A stretch of DNA of 35,811 nt from Acidimicrobiaceae bacterium (GCA_030837965.1 JAUTXP010000017.1:1-35811); one strand, 5' to 3'. Counted from the first letter of the stretch, positions 14,076 through 23,761 are shown. Translations and numbers: made by a program. Notes: generated by a model from the sequence alone, not told the origin.

Positions 14076-15326
14076 TTAGGCGGCGGGGTCCCACTCGGCC
14101 AACTGGGCCAGGCGGGTGTCGTTCGAGAAGATCTCGACCAGCGGCTGCTTGACCCCGATGCGCTTTTGCATGCGCTCCACGTCGGTCACCTGGTTCCACA
14201 GCACCAGGGTCACGACCACGCCCTCGCTGCCTGCCCGGGCCGTGCGGCCTGAGCGGTGGAGGTAGGCCTTGTGGTCCTCGGGCGGGTCGTAGTGGACGAC
14301 CACGTCGATCTCGTCCACGTGGATGCCGCGGGCGGCCACGTCGGTGGCGACCAGGGCGGGCAGCTTGCCGTCGGAGAAGTCCTTCAGCGCCCGCTCCCGT
14401 GCCGTCTGGCGCAGGTCGCCGTGGATGGCGCCCGCCTTCACGCCCTCGCGCTTGAGCTGGAGGGCCAGGCGGTCGGCGCCCCGCTTGGTGCGCACGAAGA
14501 TCAGCGTGCGGTAGTTGGCCCGCACGATGGCCGCGGCCACCTTGGGCTTGTCCATCTGATGGACGGAGAGGAAGCGGTGCTGCATGGCGTCGACAGTCAC
14601 CGTCTCCGACGCCACCTCGTGGTGCACGGGGTCACGCAGATAACGGCGTACGAGGTTGTCGACGGCACCGTCGAGGGTGGCCGAGAACAACAGGGTCTGA
14701 TGGGGCTTCTCGATGCGGCGCAGCACCCACTCGACCTGGGGCATGAAGCCCATGTCGGCCATGCGGTCGGCCTCGTCGAGCACGATCATCTCGACGTCGG
14801 CGACGGACAGGTCGCCCCGCTCGCCCAGGTCGATGAGCCTGCCGGGCGTGGCGATCATGATCTCCACGCCGTCGCGCAGGGCCTTGATCTGGCGCTCCAT
14901 CCGGGCGCCGCCGTAGACGGCGACGATGCGCACGCCTGCGGCCTTGGCCAGCGGCGCCAGCACGTCGTAGACCTGCACGGCCAGCTCGCGCGTGGGGACG
15001 AGGACCACGCCGCGGGGCCGCTTGGGCTGGGCCTTGGTGGTGCGCTGGAGCAGCGGAAGGCCGAAGGCCAGGGTCTTGCCCGAGCCCGTCTTGGCCTTGC
15101 CGCAGACGTCGCGGCCGGCCAGCGCGTCGGCGATGGTCATGGCCTGGATGGCGAAGGACTCGGTGATCCCCTCGCGGGCCAGTGCGGCCGTCAGCTCGGG
15201 GGAGACGCCCAGCGCGTCGAAGGCGATGGGGAGGGGCTCGGGGGTGGAGTCGGTCGTGTCGAACGACTCGTTCGTCGTGAAGGACGTGGCGGTCAAGATG
15301 CTCCTGTCGAATTGCTGCTCGGGCAT
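14076..15326 (-). CDS. DEAD-box ATP-dependent RNA helicase
   Basis: A 416-residue DEAD-box helicase that unwinds RNA in the cytosol (ribosome assembly or mRNA turnover). Motifs in order: Q motif region FDALGVSPELTAAL ... FAIQAMTI (36-64), Walker A AKTGSGKT (78-85), motif Ia PTRELAVQV (111-119), ATPGR (159-163), Walker B VLDEAD (182-187), SATL, IHGDLRQTARERALKDF, ATDVAARGIHVDEIDVVVHYD and HRSGRTARAG. It has almost no C-terminal extension, so it is a minimal core of the RhlE/CshA kind. It is divergent from the CoA-binding protein gene with about 100 nt between. Confidence 0.95.
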   Translation of the reverse strand: MPEQQFDRSILTATSFTTNESFDTTDSTPEPLPIAFDALGVSPELTAALAREGITESFAIQAMTIADALAGRDVCGKAKTGSGKTLAFGLPLLQRTTKAQPKRPRGVVLVPTRELAVQVYDVLAPLAKAAGVRIVAVYGGARMERQIKALRDGVEIMIATPGRLIDLGERGDLSVADVEMIVLDEADRMADMGFMPQVEWVLRRIEKPHQTLLFSATLDGAVDNLVRRYLRDPVHHEVASETVTVDAMQHRFLSVHQMDKPKVAAAIVRANYRTLIFVRTKRGADRLALQLKREGVKAGAIHGDLRQTARERALKDFSDGKLPALVATDVAARGIHVDEIDVVVHYDPPEDHKAYLHRSGRTARAGSEGVVVTLVLWNQVTDVERMQKRIGVKQPLVEIFSNDTRLAQLAEWDPAA

Positions 15327-15430
15327 AGGTGGGTCTGCCTCGATGCAGCAACGAAAGAGGTTGACCCGCGAGCCGCCACGCGGCGCACTCGCAAGGAACA
15401 GGGTAGCGGGTGAATGGGTACGTACCGAAC

Positions 15431-15847
15431 ATGACCCGATTCGCGGACCTCGACACCATGCGCTCCGTCCTCAGCCTGCACACGTGGGCGGTGGTCGGCT
15501 GCTCGGACGATCCGGGGCGGGCCAGCCACGGCGTGGCGTCGTTCCTCCAGCGCAAGGGCCACCGGATCATCCCCGTCCACCCGGACTACGACGAGGTGTT
15601 GGGCGAGCGCTGCTACCCCACCCTGACCGACATCCCCGAGTCCGAGGGCGTCGAGGTGGTCGACGTGTTCCGGCGGTCCTCCCAGGCGGGCGTGCACATG
15701 GACGAGGCCGCGGCCATCGGGGCCAAGGCGGTGTGGACGCAACTGGGCGTGGTGGACTTCGCCGCCGCCGACCGGGCCGAGCGGGCCGGGCTGCTCGTCG
15801 TCATGGACCGGTGCCCAAAGATCGAGTATCGGCTCGCGGCCCGGTAG
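15431..15847 (+). CDS. CoA-binding domain protein (YccU type)
   Basis: A 138-residue single Rossmann CoA_binding_2 domain: [91 protein letters not shown]. The pattern VxDVFRR and VWxQLG, then a conserved Cys near the end (MDRCPKIE), matches the short YccU-like family, which binds CoA and whose physiological role is poorly known. A GTG at 15410 would add seven residues. It lies 12 nt upstream of the TypA gene and is probably co-transcribed with it. Confidence 0.88.
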   Translation: MTRFADLDTMRSVLSLHTWAVVGCSDDPGRASHGVASFLQRKGHRIIPVHPDYDEVLGERCYPTLTDIPESEGVEVVDVFRRSSQAGVHMDEAAAIGAKAVWTQLGVVDFAAADRAERAGLLVVMDRCPKIEYRLAAR

Positions 15848-15859
15848 CGTTGCCGGGCC

Positions 15860-17704
15860 GTGCCCGTCCGCCATGACCTCCGCAACGTCGCCATCGTCGC
15901 CCACGTCGACCATGGCAAGACCACCCTCGTCGACGCCATGCTCTGGCAGTCCGGCGCTTTTCGCGCCAACCAGGACGTCAACGAGCGGGTCATGGACTCG
16001 ATGGACCTGGAGCGCGAGAAGGGCATCACCATCCTGGCCAAGAACACGGCGGTGCGTCACGGCGGGGTGAAGATCAACATCATCGACACGCCCGGCCACG
16101 CCGACTTCGGCGGTGAGGTGGAGCGAGGCCTGACCATGGTGGACGGCGTGCTGCTGCTGGTCGACGCGTCCGAGGGCCCGCTGCCCCAGACCCGCTTCGT
16201 GCTGCGCAAGGCGTTGGAGCGGCACCTGCCGGTCGTGCTGGTGGTCAACAAGATCGACCGGCCCGACGCGCGCATCAAGGAGGTGGTGGACGAGGTCTAC
16301 GAGCTGTTCTTGGACCTCGACGCCGACGAGCGCCAGATCGAGTTCCCCATCGTGTACTGCAACGCCAGGGCCGGTCGGGCCTCGCTCGACCCGGCCGACG
16401 CGGGGACCGACCTGGAGCCGCTTTTCAAGGTGCTGTTCGACCACATCCCGGCTCCGTCCTACGAGGACGGCCATCCGTTGCAGGCCCTGGTCACCAACCT
16501 CGACGCGTCGCCGTATGTCGGGCGACTGGCCTTGTGCCGGGTGCGCCACGGCGTGATCAAGCGGGGGCAGATGGTGGCCTGGTGCCGGGCCGACGGCAGC
16601 GTCGAACGGGTCAAGGTCAGCGAGCTGTACGTGACGGAGACGCTCGAACGGGTCACGGCCGATGAGGCCGGGCCGGGCGAGATCATCGCTATCGCGGGCT
16701 TGGCCGACGTGACCATCGGCGAGACCCTCGCCGATCCAGACGACCCCCGTCCCCTGCCCGTCATCACCGTCGACGAGCCCAGCCTGGGCATGACCCTTGG
16801 CATCAACACCGCGCCCCTGTCCGGGCAGGAGGGGTCGAAGCTCACGGCTCGTCTGCTCAAGAGCAGGCTCGACGCGGAGTTGGTGGGCAACGTGTCGCTG
16901 CGAGTGCTGCCCACCGAGCGGCCCGACACGTGGGAGGTGCAGGGCCGGGGCGAACTGCAACTCGCCGTGCTCGTCGAGATCATGCGGCGGGAGGGCTTCG
17001 AGCTGACGGTGGGCAAGCCGCAGGTGCTGACCCGGGTCGTGAACGGCAAGGTGCACGAGCCGGTGGAGCGGGTGTCGGTCGACGTGCCCGAGGACTTCCT
17101 CGGCATCGTCACGCAGTTGCTCGCCCTGCGCAAGGGCCGCATGGAGCACATGGTGAACCACGGGACCGGGTGGGTGCGCATGGAGTACCTCGTCCCTTCG
17201 CGGGGGCTGATCGGCTTTCGCACCGAGTTCGTGACCGAGACCCGTGGGACCGGCGTGCTGCACCACGTGTTCGAGAGGTTCGAGCCGTGGCACGGCGAGC
17301 TGCGCACCCGGCCGACCGGGTCGCTGGTGGCCGACCGACGGGGGCCGACAACGACCTACGCCCTGCTCAACCTGCAGGAGCGGGGGACCATGTTCGTCGG
17401 GCCTGGCGTCGAGGTCTACGAGGGCATGATCGTGGGCGAGAACGCCCGGGCCGACGACATGGACGTCAACCCGGCCAAGGAGAAGAAGCTCACCAACATC
17501 CGCAACTCTGCGGGTGAGGAGACGGTGCGGCTGATCCCGCATCGGCAACTGTCGCTCGAACAGGCGTTGGAGTTCATCCGCGAGGACGAGTGCGTGGAGG
17601 TCACGCCCGCTTCGGTGCGTCTGCGCAAGGTGGTGCTGGACTCCACCGAGCGAGGCCGCCGGGCCGCCCACGCCAAGCGGGCCCGCCTGGCCGACTCGCC
17701 CTAA
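15860..17704 (+). CDS. typA: Ribosome-associated translational GTPase TypA/BipA
   Basis: A 614-residue GTPase of the EF-G-like superfamily that acts on ribosomes during stress and 50S assembly. G1 AHVDHGKT (14-21), G2 in [10 protein letters not shown]3 [16 protein letters not shown]4 NKIDRPDAR and G5 region NARAGRAS are intact. Downstream come the beta-barrel domain 2, EF-G III/V-like domains ([44 protein letters not shown]), and the BipA-specific C-terminal domain ([33 protein letters not shown]). Length matches the family. The start is GTG. The gene ends convergently with the HIT-like gene, with a long inverted repeat between. Confidence 0.98.
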   Translation: MPVRHDLRNVAIVAHVDHGKTTLVDAMLWQSGAFRANQDVNERVMDSMDLEREKGITILAKNTAVRHGGVKINIIDTPGHADFGGEVERGLTMVDGVLLLVDASEGPLPQTRFVLRKALERHLPVVLVVNKIDRPDARIKEVVDEVYELFLDLDADERQIEFPIVYCNARAGRASLDPADAGTDLEPLFKVLFDHIPAPSYEDGHPLQALVTNLDASPYVGRLALCRVRHGVIKRGQMVAWCRADGSVERVKVSELYVTETLERVTADEAGPGEIIAIAGLADVTIGETLADPDDPRPLPVITVDEPSLGMTLGINTAPLSGQEGSKLTARLLKSRLDAELVGNVSLRVLPTERPDTWEVQGRGELQLAVLVEIMRREGFELTVGKPQVLTRVVNGKVHEPVERVSVDVPEDFLGIVTQLLALRKGRMEHMVNHGTGWVRMEYLVPSRGLIGFRTEFVTETRGTGVLHHVFERFEPWHGELRTRPTGSLVADRRGPTTTYALLNLQERGTMFVGPGVEVYEGMIVGENARADDMDVNPAKEKKLTNIRNSAGEETVRLIPHRQLSLEQALEFIREDECVEVTPASVRLRKVVLDSTERGRRAAHAKRARLADSP

Positions 17705-17768
17705 CAGCGCGCGGCCCACTCCGCGCCGCTTTCCCGCGCCCCCTTTGAGTCCGCCCGTCCGCGGTTTT

Positions 17769-17823
17769 CCGCATTTGGGCGCAGTTCCCGGCGAAAAGCG
17801 GCGGAAAGTACGCCCAAATGCGG
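17769..17823. repeat. 13-bp inverted repeat between convergent genes
   Basis: CCGCATTTGGGCG (17769-17781) and CGCCCAAATGCGG (17811-17823) are perfectly complementary around a 29-nt loop. It sits between the TypA stop and the stop of the HIT-like gene, a place for a two-way terminator, though no long T-run follows. The arms share CCCAAATG with the palindromes at 2441 and 27025. Confidence 0.6.
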
Positions 17824-17848
17824 CAGCGGCCCCGGTCCGCCCGGACGG

Positions 17849-18145
17849 TCAGCGGCGGGTGAAGCGGCGGAACCACCAGTTCGGGTCGCGGGCGTGGGCG
17901 TGGAAGTGGTCAGGAATCTGGCGCATGACCCGGTCGATCGAGAACCCGTCGGCCCCGAACCGAGCCGAAGCCACGCGGGTCAACGCGTCCAGCATGTGGG
18001 CCAACTCGTCCTCACCCGGCGTCACGCCATGCTGCTTCCACACCACCATGGGCACGTCGCAGATCTCGCAGTCGGCCACCCAGCACACGTCGTCCTCGTG
18101 GTGCCACGGCGTGATGCGAGCGGCCTCGCACAGCTCACACGCCAC
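17849..18145 (-). CDS. Small HIT-like protein with cysteine (zinc) clusters
   Basis: A 98-residue protein. CELC (3-6) and CWVADCEIC (21-29) could bind zinc. Near the C-terminus IPDHFHAHARDP gives His80, His82 and His84 in the H-x-H-x-H arrangement of histidine-triad nucleotide hydrolases. The usual HIT strand-helix core is much shortened, so activity is uncertain. It follows trpA by 3 nt on the same strand and is likely the last gene of the trp run; a link to tryptophan metabolism is only positional. The dense Cys/His pattern also fits a metal-binding accessory protein. Confidence 0.65.
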   Translation of the reverse strand: MACELCEAARITPWHHEDDVCWVADCEICDVPMVVWKQHGVTPGEDELAHMLDALTRVASARFGADGFSIDRVMRQIPDHFHAHARDPNWWFRRFTRR

Positions 18146-18148
18146 GGG

Positions 18149-18934
18149 TCACATGCCGTCGAGGGCGGCCCGCAACTCGCCTACCAACGCGCCCACCTGC
18201 TCGGGCGTGCCGCCGTCGAGAACCCGCCGCATCAAGGCGGACGCCACTACCACCCCGTCGGCTTGGCGCGCGGCCTCCACTGCGTGCTGTGCCGACGACA
18301 CGCCGAAGCCGAGCAGCACCGGCTTGTCGGTGACGGCCTTGAGCCGCTTGGCCATCACGCCCGCGGACTCGGCCAGGCTGGCCCGCTCGCCCGTGATCCC
18401 CATGAGCGACACGCCGTAGACGAAGCCGCGGCTGCGCTCGCAGATCCGCACCAGGCGGTCGTCCGGCGTGACCGGCGAGGCCAGCAGCACGGTGGCGATG
18501 CCCGCGTCGTCAGCCGCTCGGGTCCAGTCGAGCGACTCCTCGAGCGGGATGTCGGGCACGATGGCGCCGGACACGCCCACGTCGGCCAGCGTGCGGGCGA
18601 AGCGCCGGTGCCCGGTCCGAAAGACGATGTTGTAGTAGGTCATGGCGACGAGCGGGACGCCCACGTCCAAGTCGGCGACCTGGGCCAGGATGCCGAGCGG
18701 CGTGGCACCGAGGTCGAGGGCCCGCTGCGAAGCCTCCTGAATGGTCGGCCCGTCCATCACCGGGTCGGAGAAGGGGATGCCGATCTCGATGGCGTCGGCC
18801 CCCGCCGCGGCCATGGCCCGCAGCACGTTCACCCAGTTCGACCCCAGGCCACCCGTCACGTAGGGAACCAGGAGCTTCTGGCCCGCGTCACGTCGGGCGC
18901 GCAGGTGCGCCTCCAAGTCGATCAGCGTGGTCAT
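18149..18934 (-). CDS. trpA: Tryptophan synthase alpha subunit
   Basis: A 261-residue TIM-barrel protein. It splits indole-3-glycerol phosphate into indole and glyceraldehyde 3-phosphate and passes indole through a tunnel to TrpB. The catalytic pair is present: Glu50 in [16 protein letters not shown] and Asp61 in MDGPTIQ. Other marks are [40 protein letters not shown] and the phosphate-binding LLGFGVSS. The ATG overlaps the trpB stop by four bases (ATGA), pointing to translational coupling. Confidence 0.98.
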   Translation of the reverse strand: MTTLIDLEAHLRARRDAGQKLLVPYVTGGLGSNWVNVLRAMAAAGADAIEIGIPFSDPVMDGPTIQEASQRALDLGATPLGILAQVADLDVGVPLVAMTYYNIVFRTGHRRFARTLADVGVSGAIVPDIPLEESLDWTRAADDAGIATVLLASPVTPDDRLVRICERSRGFVYGVSLMGITGERASLAESAGVMAKRLKAVTDKPVLLGFGVSSAQHAVEAARQADGVVVASALMRRVLDGGTPEQVGALVGELRAALDGM

Positions 18935-20100
18935 CCCAACAGCCCCATCACCTGTTCGGCGTCCTTATCGCCCCGGCCCGACATGGTGAGCATCACCGTC
19001 GACCCGGCGGGCAGCTCGTCGGTCCCCGCGGCCCGCACCAGCCAGGCCACGGCGTGGGCGGGCTCGAGCGCGGGGATGATGCCCTCGGTGCGGGCCAGCA
19101 GTTGCAACGCCTCCAGCACCTCGCCGTCGGCCGCGGCCACATAGCGGGCCCGCCCGATGGACGACAGGTAGGCGTGCTCGGGGCCGACGCCCGGGTAGTC
19201 GAGGCCGGCAGAGATGGAATGGGCCTCCAACACCTGTCCGTGCTCGTCCTGCAACAAGAACGACTTCGACCCGTGCACAACGCCAGGCACGCCATGACCG
19301 ATGGCCGCCCCGCCCGCGGGCTCCACACCGATCAGCTTCGAGCGCGTGTCCACGAACCCTGCGAACGTCCCGGCCGCGTTCGATCCGCCGCCCACGCAGG
19401 CGACCACGTAGTCGGGGTCGTCGCCGTCGAGGATGGCGCGGCACTGATCCCTGGCCTCCTCGCCGATGATGCGCTGGAACTCCCGCACCATCCACGGATA
19501 GGGGTGCGGGCCCATCACCGAGCCGAGGCAGTAGTGGGTCGACTCGACCGACGCCACCCAGTCGCGCATGGCCTCGTTGATGGCGTCTTTCAAGGTGCGG
19601 CTGCCCGACCCGACCGGTCGCACCTCGGCGCCCAGCAGCTTCATGCGGAACACGTTCAAGGCCTGGCGCTCGACGTCGACCTCGCCCATGTAGACCACGC
19701 AGTCCAAGCCGAACAGCGCGCACGCCGTCGCCGTGGCCACGCCGTGTTGGCCCGCACCCGTCTCCGCGATCACCCGCTGCTTGCCCATGCGCCGGGTGAG
19801 CAGGGCCTGGCCGATGACGTTGTTGATCTTGTGCGACCCGGTGTGGGTCAGGTCCTCGCGCTTCAACAGCACGCGCACGCCGAGCCGCTCGGAGAGCCGG
19901 TGGCACTCGGTGACGGGCGTGGGCCTGCCCGCGTAGTCGCGCAGGATGCCGAAGTACTCGTCCCTGAACCCGGCGTCGGCCCACGCAGTGCGAAAGCCCG
20001 CCTCGAGCTCTTGGCACGCGGGCACCAGCGACTCGGGCAGGAACAGCCCTCCGAACTCGCCGAAGCGCCCGCCTTCTGCGGGCTCGGCCATGGCGGACAC
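18931..20100 (-). CDS. trpB: Tryptophan synthase beta subunit
   Basis: A 389-residue PLP enzyme that condenses indole and serine to tryptophan. The PLP lysine is Lys91 in [10 protein letters not shown]. Further marks are the start [36 protein letters not shown], the phosphate loop [17 protein letters not shown] and [12 protein letters not shown]. It is the classic TrpB1 type, paired with trpA. The GTG start at 20100 is preferred to the ATG at 20091 because AGGAGG lies 7 nt before it, inside the end of trpF. The trpF stop is 2 nt upstream. Confidence 0.98.
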   Translation of the reverse strand: MSAMAEPAEGGRFGEFGGLFLPESLVPACQELEAGFRTAWADAGFRDEYFGILRDYAGRPTPVTECHRLSERLGVRVLLKREDLTHTGSHKINNVIGQALLTRRMGKQRVIAETGAGQHGVATATACALFGLDCVVYMGEVDVERQALNVFRMKLLGAEVRPVGSGSRTLKDAINEAMRDWVASVESTHYCLGSVMGPHPYPWMVREFQRIIGEEARDQCRAILDGDDPDYVVACVGGGSNAAGTFAGFVDTRSKLIGVEPAGGAAIGHGVPGVVHGSKSFLLQDEHGQVLEAHSISAGLDYPGVGPEHAYLSSIGRARYVAAADGEVLEALQLLARTEGIIPALEPAHAVAWLVRAAGTDELPAGSTVMLTMSGRGDKDAEQVMGLLG

Positions 20101-20102
20101 GG

Positions 20103-20756
20103 CTAGTCCTCCTGCCAGTCGTAGGGGGCGGCCTCGGCGCCTTCGTAGGCGGGCACCTCGGCGGCGCGGGCCGCGGCCACGAAGGCCCGCAGCTTGCGGG
20201 CGTCCTTGTGCCCGGGTGACTCCTCCACGCCGGTCACCACGTCCACCCCCCACGGGCGCACGCGGGCGATGGCCTCGCCCACGTTCTCGGCGTTGAGCCC
20301 GCCCGCCAACAAGAACCGCACGCCATCGGGCACTCCCTCGGCCAGCCGCCAGTCGAAGACCTGGCCGGAGCCAGGGCTAGGCGCGTCGAGCATGACGATG
20401 TCGGCGCCGTAGTCCTTGGCGTTGCGGATCAAGGGGTCGCCGGCGGTGAAGGCCTTGATCACCATGGGGACGCGCCGACGCACCCAACGGCAGTCGTCCG
20501 CGCTCTCGCGCCCGTGAAGCTGTGCGCCCTTGAGGCCGGCGCCGTTGACGATCTCGACGACGCGCTCGGGCGCGGCATCGCGGAACACCCCGACGGCGAT
20601 GATCTCCGGCGGCAGCCTGCGCACGATGTCGCGGGCCACGGCGGGCGCGATCTGCCGCGGCGAAGGGGCGAAGATGAAGCCGAGCGCGTCGGCCCCCATG
20701 GCCACGGCCAACAAGGCGTCCTCCTCGCTGGTCGTGCCGCAGATCTTCACGAACAC
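20103..20756 (-). CDS. trpF: Phosphoribosylanthranilate isomerase
   Basis: A 217-residue TIM barrel that performs the Amadori rearrangement of phosphoribosylanthranilate to CdRP in tryptophan synthesis. General base Cys6 (VKICGTT) and general acid Asp124 ([10 protein letters not shown]) are in place. So are [30 protein letters not shown] and [16 protein letters not shown] 20-residue acidic tail ([15 protein letters not shown]) is added at the C-terminus. The GTG start overlaps the end of trpC by 10 nt. Confidence 0.97.
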   Translation of the reverse strand: MFVKICGTTSEEDALLAVAMGADALGFIFAPSPRQIAPAVARDIVRRLPPEIIAVGVFRDAAPERVVEIVNGAGLKGAQLHGRESADDCRWVRRRVPMVIKAFTAGDPLIRNAKDYGADIVMLDAPSPGSGQVFDWRLAEGVPDGVRFLLAGGLNAENVGEAIARVRPWGVDVVTGVEESPGHKDARKLRAFVAAARAAEVPAYEGAEAAPYDWQED

Positions 20757-21526
20757 AGCCGCAGCTCCTTGAGAGCGGCCACCGGGTCGGCCGACGTCAC
20801 CAGCGTCTCCCCCACCAGCACGGCGTGGTAGCCCCCTTCGGCCAGGCGCCGGGCGTCGGCCCCGGTCTTGATGCCCGACTCGGCCACCTTCACGACCACG
20901 CCGTCGGGGATGGCGGACGCGACCCGAACAGCGCGGTCGGTGTCGACCTCGAACGTCACCAGATCGCGCTGGTTGACGCCAATGAGATCGGCCCCTGCTT
21001 CCAGGGCGCGCTCCACCTCGGCCTCGTCATGGGCCTCGACCAATGCGTCGAGCCGGAGGTCGCGCGCCAGTTCGAGAAAGGCACGCAACTGGGCGTCGTC
21101 CAGCGCGGCCACGATCAGCAGCACGGCGTCGGCGCCCATCAACCGGGCATCGCACACGTCGGCCTCGCAGACGGTGAAGTCCTTGCGCAGCACCGGCAGG
21201 TCGGTGGCCGCCTTGGCCTCGGCCAAGTCGTCGGGCGACCCGCCGAAGAAGTCGCGGTCGGTGAGCACGGACAGGCAGGAGGCCCCGCCGTCCGCGTAGG
21301 ACTTGGCCAGGACGCTGGGCACCAGGTCGGCATCGAGGTCGCCCTTGGACGGCGAGCGCCGCTTTACCTCGGCGATGACGTGCAGCCCGCCGTCCGGCGG
21401 CCCGGCCAGCGCGTTGCGAAAGCCCCGCGGCACGCCGGCCGCGGCCCGCGCCTCGTCCAGCCGCGCCACTCGGCCCGCGGCCGCGGCCCGGTGGGCGGCA
21501 AGAATCGTGTCGAGGTAGGTGCCCAC
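20747..21526 (-). CDS. trpC: Indole-3-glycerol phosphate synthase
   Basis: About 259 residues from the GTG at 21526; GTG at 21535 is equally possible. The enzyme closes the indole ring from CdRP. Marks: YLDTILAAHR, IAEVKRRSPSKG (catalytic Lys and SPSKG phosphate loop), ASCLSVLTDRDFFGGSPDDL, LPVLRKDFTV, DAVLLIVAALDD, DALVEAHDEAEVERAL, LIGVNQRDLVTFEVD and VAESGIKT. The frame is open upstream into the 29-bp palindrome, where a GTG occurs, but homology begins only at about 21526. It is the first trp gene here; trpE, trpG and trpD are not in the window. Confidence 0.97.
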   Translation of the reverse strand: MGTYLDTILAAHRAAAAGRVARLDEARAAAGVPRGFRNALAGPPDGGLHVIAEVKRRSPSKGDLDADLVPSVLAKSYADGGASCLSVLTDRDFFGGSPDDLAEAKAATDLPVLRKDFTVCEADVCDARLMGADAVLLIVAALDDAQLRAFLELARDLRLDALVEAHDEAEVERALEAGADLIGVNQRDLVTFEVDTDRAVRVASAIPDGVVVKVAESGIKTGADARRLAEGGYHAVLVGETLVTSADPVAALKELRLCS

Positions 21527-21572
21527 AGTGCCCACGGTGGCCAGAAGGTTACCGGCCGTGCTCCCCCCGATC

Positions 21573-21601
21573 TTTTCCACAGCAGCAGGTGCTGTGGAAA
21601 A
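21573..21601. repeat. 29-bp dispersed palindrome, copy 3
   Basis: Same 12-bp arms as at 1-29 and 13742-13770, with the 5-nt centre reversed (GCAGG on the plus strand). It lies 33 nt after the era stop and before trpC, so it separates the era and trp parts of a long minus-strand gene run. It has two inverted TTTTCCACA motifs and no T-run at the 3' side. Confidence 0.92.
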
Positions 21602-21634
21602 GTTGGAAGGGGGTGCGGGTGCGGGGCGGGCGGG

Positions 21635-22483
21635 TCAGTAGCCGAGGCGTTGCAGGGCTTTGGGCCTGCGCTGCCAGTCCTTGTCCACCTTGACGAACAG
21701 CTCGATGAACACGCCCGCGGCCAACTGTTCGCGCACGCGGGTGCCGACCTCTTTCAACACGGCCCCGCCCTTGCCGATCACGATCCCCTTCTGCGAGTCC
21801 CGCTCGACCAGGATCTCGCAGCGGATGCGGGGCCAGTCCCACTCCGTCACCCGGCAGGCGATGGAGTGCGGCACCTCCTCGCGGGTCACGGCCAGCAACT
21901 GCTCGCGCACCAGCTCGGCGACCCAAAAGGCCTCGGGCATGTCCGTCACCATGTCGTCCGGATAGAACTGCGGGCCTTCGGGCAGCCGCCCCACGATGGC
22001 GTCCACCAACTGCTCGACGCCCTCGCCGGTCTTGGCCGAGACCGGGTAGTAGTCGGCGAAGTCCCACTTGGCCGCGGCGGTCAACTGACCCAGCACGGTG
22101 TCGCGGGACGCGACGTCGACCTTGTTCAGCACCAGCAGCGAGTCGGGCGGTATGCGGCCGGCCACGAACTCGTCACCCCGGCCGACGGGCTGCGTGGCGT
22201 CGATCACGAAGCACACCACGTCGACCCCCTCAACCGACTGGGCCGCGGTCTCGTTGAGCCGCTCGCCCAAGAGCGTGCGGGGCTTGTGGATGCCGGGCGT
22301 GTCCACGAACACGACCTGCACATCGCCACTCGGCGCCCGTCGGTTGAGCACGCCCCGAACCTGCGTGCGCGTGGTCTGCGGCTTGTCCGACACGATCGAC
22401 ACCTTGATGCCGAGGATGCGGTTCAGCAGCGTGGACTTGCCCACGTTGGGCCGCCCGACCAGCGTGGCGAAGCCGGACTTCAA
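21635..22483 (-). CDS. era: Ribosome-maturation GTPase Era
   Basis: A 282-residue GTPase that binds 16S rRNA during 30S assembly. G domain: GRPNVGKS (10-17), the TTRTQ switch, DTPGIHKPRTLLGERLN, NKVD and SAKTGEGVEQLVD. The C-terminal KH domain is marked by EILVERDSQKGIVIGKGGA followed by LKEVGTRVREQL. The start is TTG at 22483, overlapping the upstream CNNM gene's TGA (TTGA), with GAGG just before it. It belongs to the PhoH-YbeY-CNNM-Era run commonly seen in actinobacteria. Confidence 0.98.
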   Translation of the reverse strand: MKSGFATLVGRPNVGKSTLLNRILGIKVSIVSDKPQTTRTQVRGVLNRRAPSGDVQVVFVDTPGIHKPRTLLGERLNETAAQSVEGVDVVCFVIDATQPVGRGDEFVAGRIPPDSLLVLNKVDVASRDTVLGQLTAAAKWDFADYYPVSAKTGEGVEQLVDAIVGRLPEGPQFYPDDMVTDMPEAFWVAELVREQLLAVTREEVPHSIACRVTEWDWPRIRCEILVERDSQKGIVIGKGGAVLKEVGTRVREQLAAGVFIELFVKVDKDWQRRPKALQRLGY

Positions 22484-23754
22484 GACACCTCGGCCACGGA
22501 CTGCTCCTCGGGCCGGGCCTCGATGCGGACCCGACCGATGCGCCTGCCCTGCACCTTCTCCGCGGCCAGTCGGTGTCCGTCGACCTCGGCTGCCTCGCCT
22601 TCGGCGGGCACGTGGCCAAGCAGGCTGAACAACAGCCCGCCGATGGTGTCCCAGTCGCCGGTGGGGAGGTTGGCGTGCAGCAGGTCGTTGACCTCGTCGA
22701 TGGGCATTCGGGCGTTGACCCGGTAGATGCCGCCGGGCAGGCGCTCGATCTGGGCCTCCTCGACGTCGAACTCGTCGACGATCTCGCCCACCAACTCCTC
22801 GATCAAGTCCTCCAACGTGACCAGCCCCGCGGTGCCGCCGTACTCGTCCACCACGATGGCCATGTGGAACTTCTCGTGCTGCATCTCGCGCATCAACTCG
22901 TTGACCCGCTTGGTCTCGGGCACGAAGTGGGCGTCGCGCACGAGTTGGCGCACGGGCTCGCCGGTGCGGCCCTCGCGCTCGGCCCGCATCAAGTCCTTGG
23001 TGTAGACGACCCCGATGATGTCGTCGATGCCCTGCTCGAACACGGGGATGCGGCTGTAGCCGGCGGCGATGGCGACCTCCATCACGTCGCCCACCATGCC
23101 GCCGCCCTCCACGGCCACCATGTCCGGCCGGGGGACCATGACCTCGCGGGCCACGGTGTCGCCGAACTCGATGATCGAGTGGATGAGGGCCCGCTCCTCC
23201 CGCTCGATGATCTCGTCCTCCAAGGCCACGTCGACCGTGGCCAACAGCTCCTCTTCTGAGACGAACGGGCCCTGCTTCAACCCCCGGCCCGGGAGGATGA
23301 CGTTGGCCAGTCCGATGAGCCCGCTGGCCAGCAACCGCACGGGCGGGAAGCTGGCGATGGCCGACACGATGGGCGCGCTCAACAAGGCGGCCCGCTCGGT
23401 GTGCTGGATGGCCCACGTCTTCGGGGCGGCCTCGGCCAGCACGAAGATGACCACGGCCTCGACGATGAGCCCGATGATCAGCCCGGTCGCCTTGTAGCGC
23501 TCGGTCACCAGGCCGAGCAGGGTGCCCGCGGCCAGATGGCAGATGAGGACGAGGAACAGCACCGGGTTCAAGAAGCGCTCGGTGTGCTCGGCCAACCGCA
23601 CCAACAAGCCCGCGCCCCGACGGCCCTCCTCGGCCAAGGTGATGGCCTTGATCCGGTTGATGCGGGTGAGGGCCGTCTCGGCCATGGCGAAGAACCCGGC
23701 CACGACGATCAAGCCCGCGATCGAGGCGATGATGATCCAGTCGCCTGACCTCAT
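22480..23754 (-). CDS. CNNM/CorC-HlyC family membrane protein with CBS domains
   Basis: A 424-residue protein. The N-terminal DUF21/CNNM membrane domain (about 1-170) has three or four hydrophobic segments (WIIIASIAGLIVVAGFFAMAE; LNPVLFLVLICHLAAG; LIIGLIVEAVVIFVLAEAAPK) and the family's AETAL motif. Two CBS domains follow (about 205-330; MVPRPDMVAVE; GYSRIPVFEQGIDDIIGVV; FHMAIVVDEYGG; LVTLEDLIEELVGEI). The C-terminal CorC_HlyC domain begins at IERLPGGIYRVNARMPIDEV. Members export Mg2+/Co2+ or regulate its transport. It ends 4 nt into era and starts 8 nt after ybeY. Confidence 0.95.
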   Translation of the reverse strand: MRSGDWIIIASIAGLIVVAGFFAMAETALTRINRIKAITLAEEGRRGAGLLVRLAEHTERFLNPVLFLVLICHLAAGTLLGLVTERYKATGLIIGLIVEAVVIFVLAEAAPKTWAIQHTERAALLSAPIVSAIASFPPVRLLASGLIGLANVILPGRGLKQGPFVSEEELLATVDVALEDEIIEREERALIHSIIEFGDTVAREVMVPRPDMVAVEGGGMVGDVMEVAIAAGYSRIPVFEQGIDDIIGVVYTKDLMRAEREGRTGEPVRQLVRDAHFVPETKRVNELMREMQHEKFHMAIVVDEYGGTAGLVTLEDLIEELVGEIVDEFDVEEAQIERLPGGIYRVNARMPIDEVNDLLHANLPTGDWDTIGGLLFSLLGHVPAEGEAAEVDGHRLAAEKVQGRRIGRVRIEARPEEQSVAEVS

Positions 23755-23761
23755 GGCCGCC

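Noticed and set aside
21527-21580. Upstream extension of TrpC to a GTG inside the palindrome
   Set aside because: TrpC homology starts at about 21526. The added residues are unlike the family and would place coding sequence in a repeated hairpin.
1-21601. Dispersed 29-bp palindromes as a CRISPR array
   Set aside because: The copies are 8-14 kb apart with no regular spacers and no cas genes.
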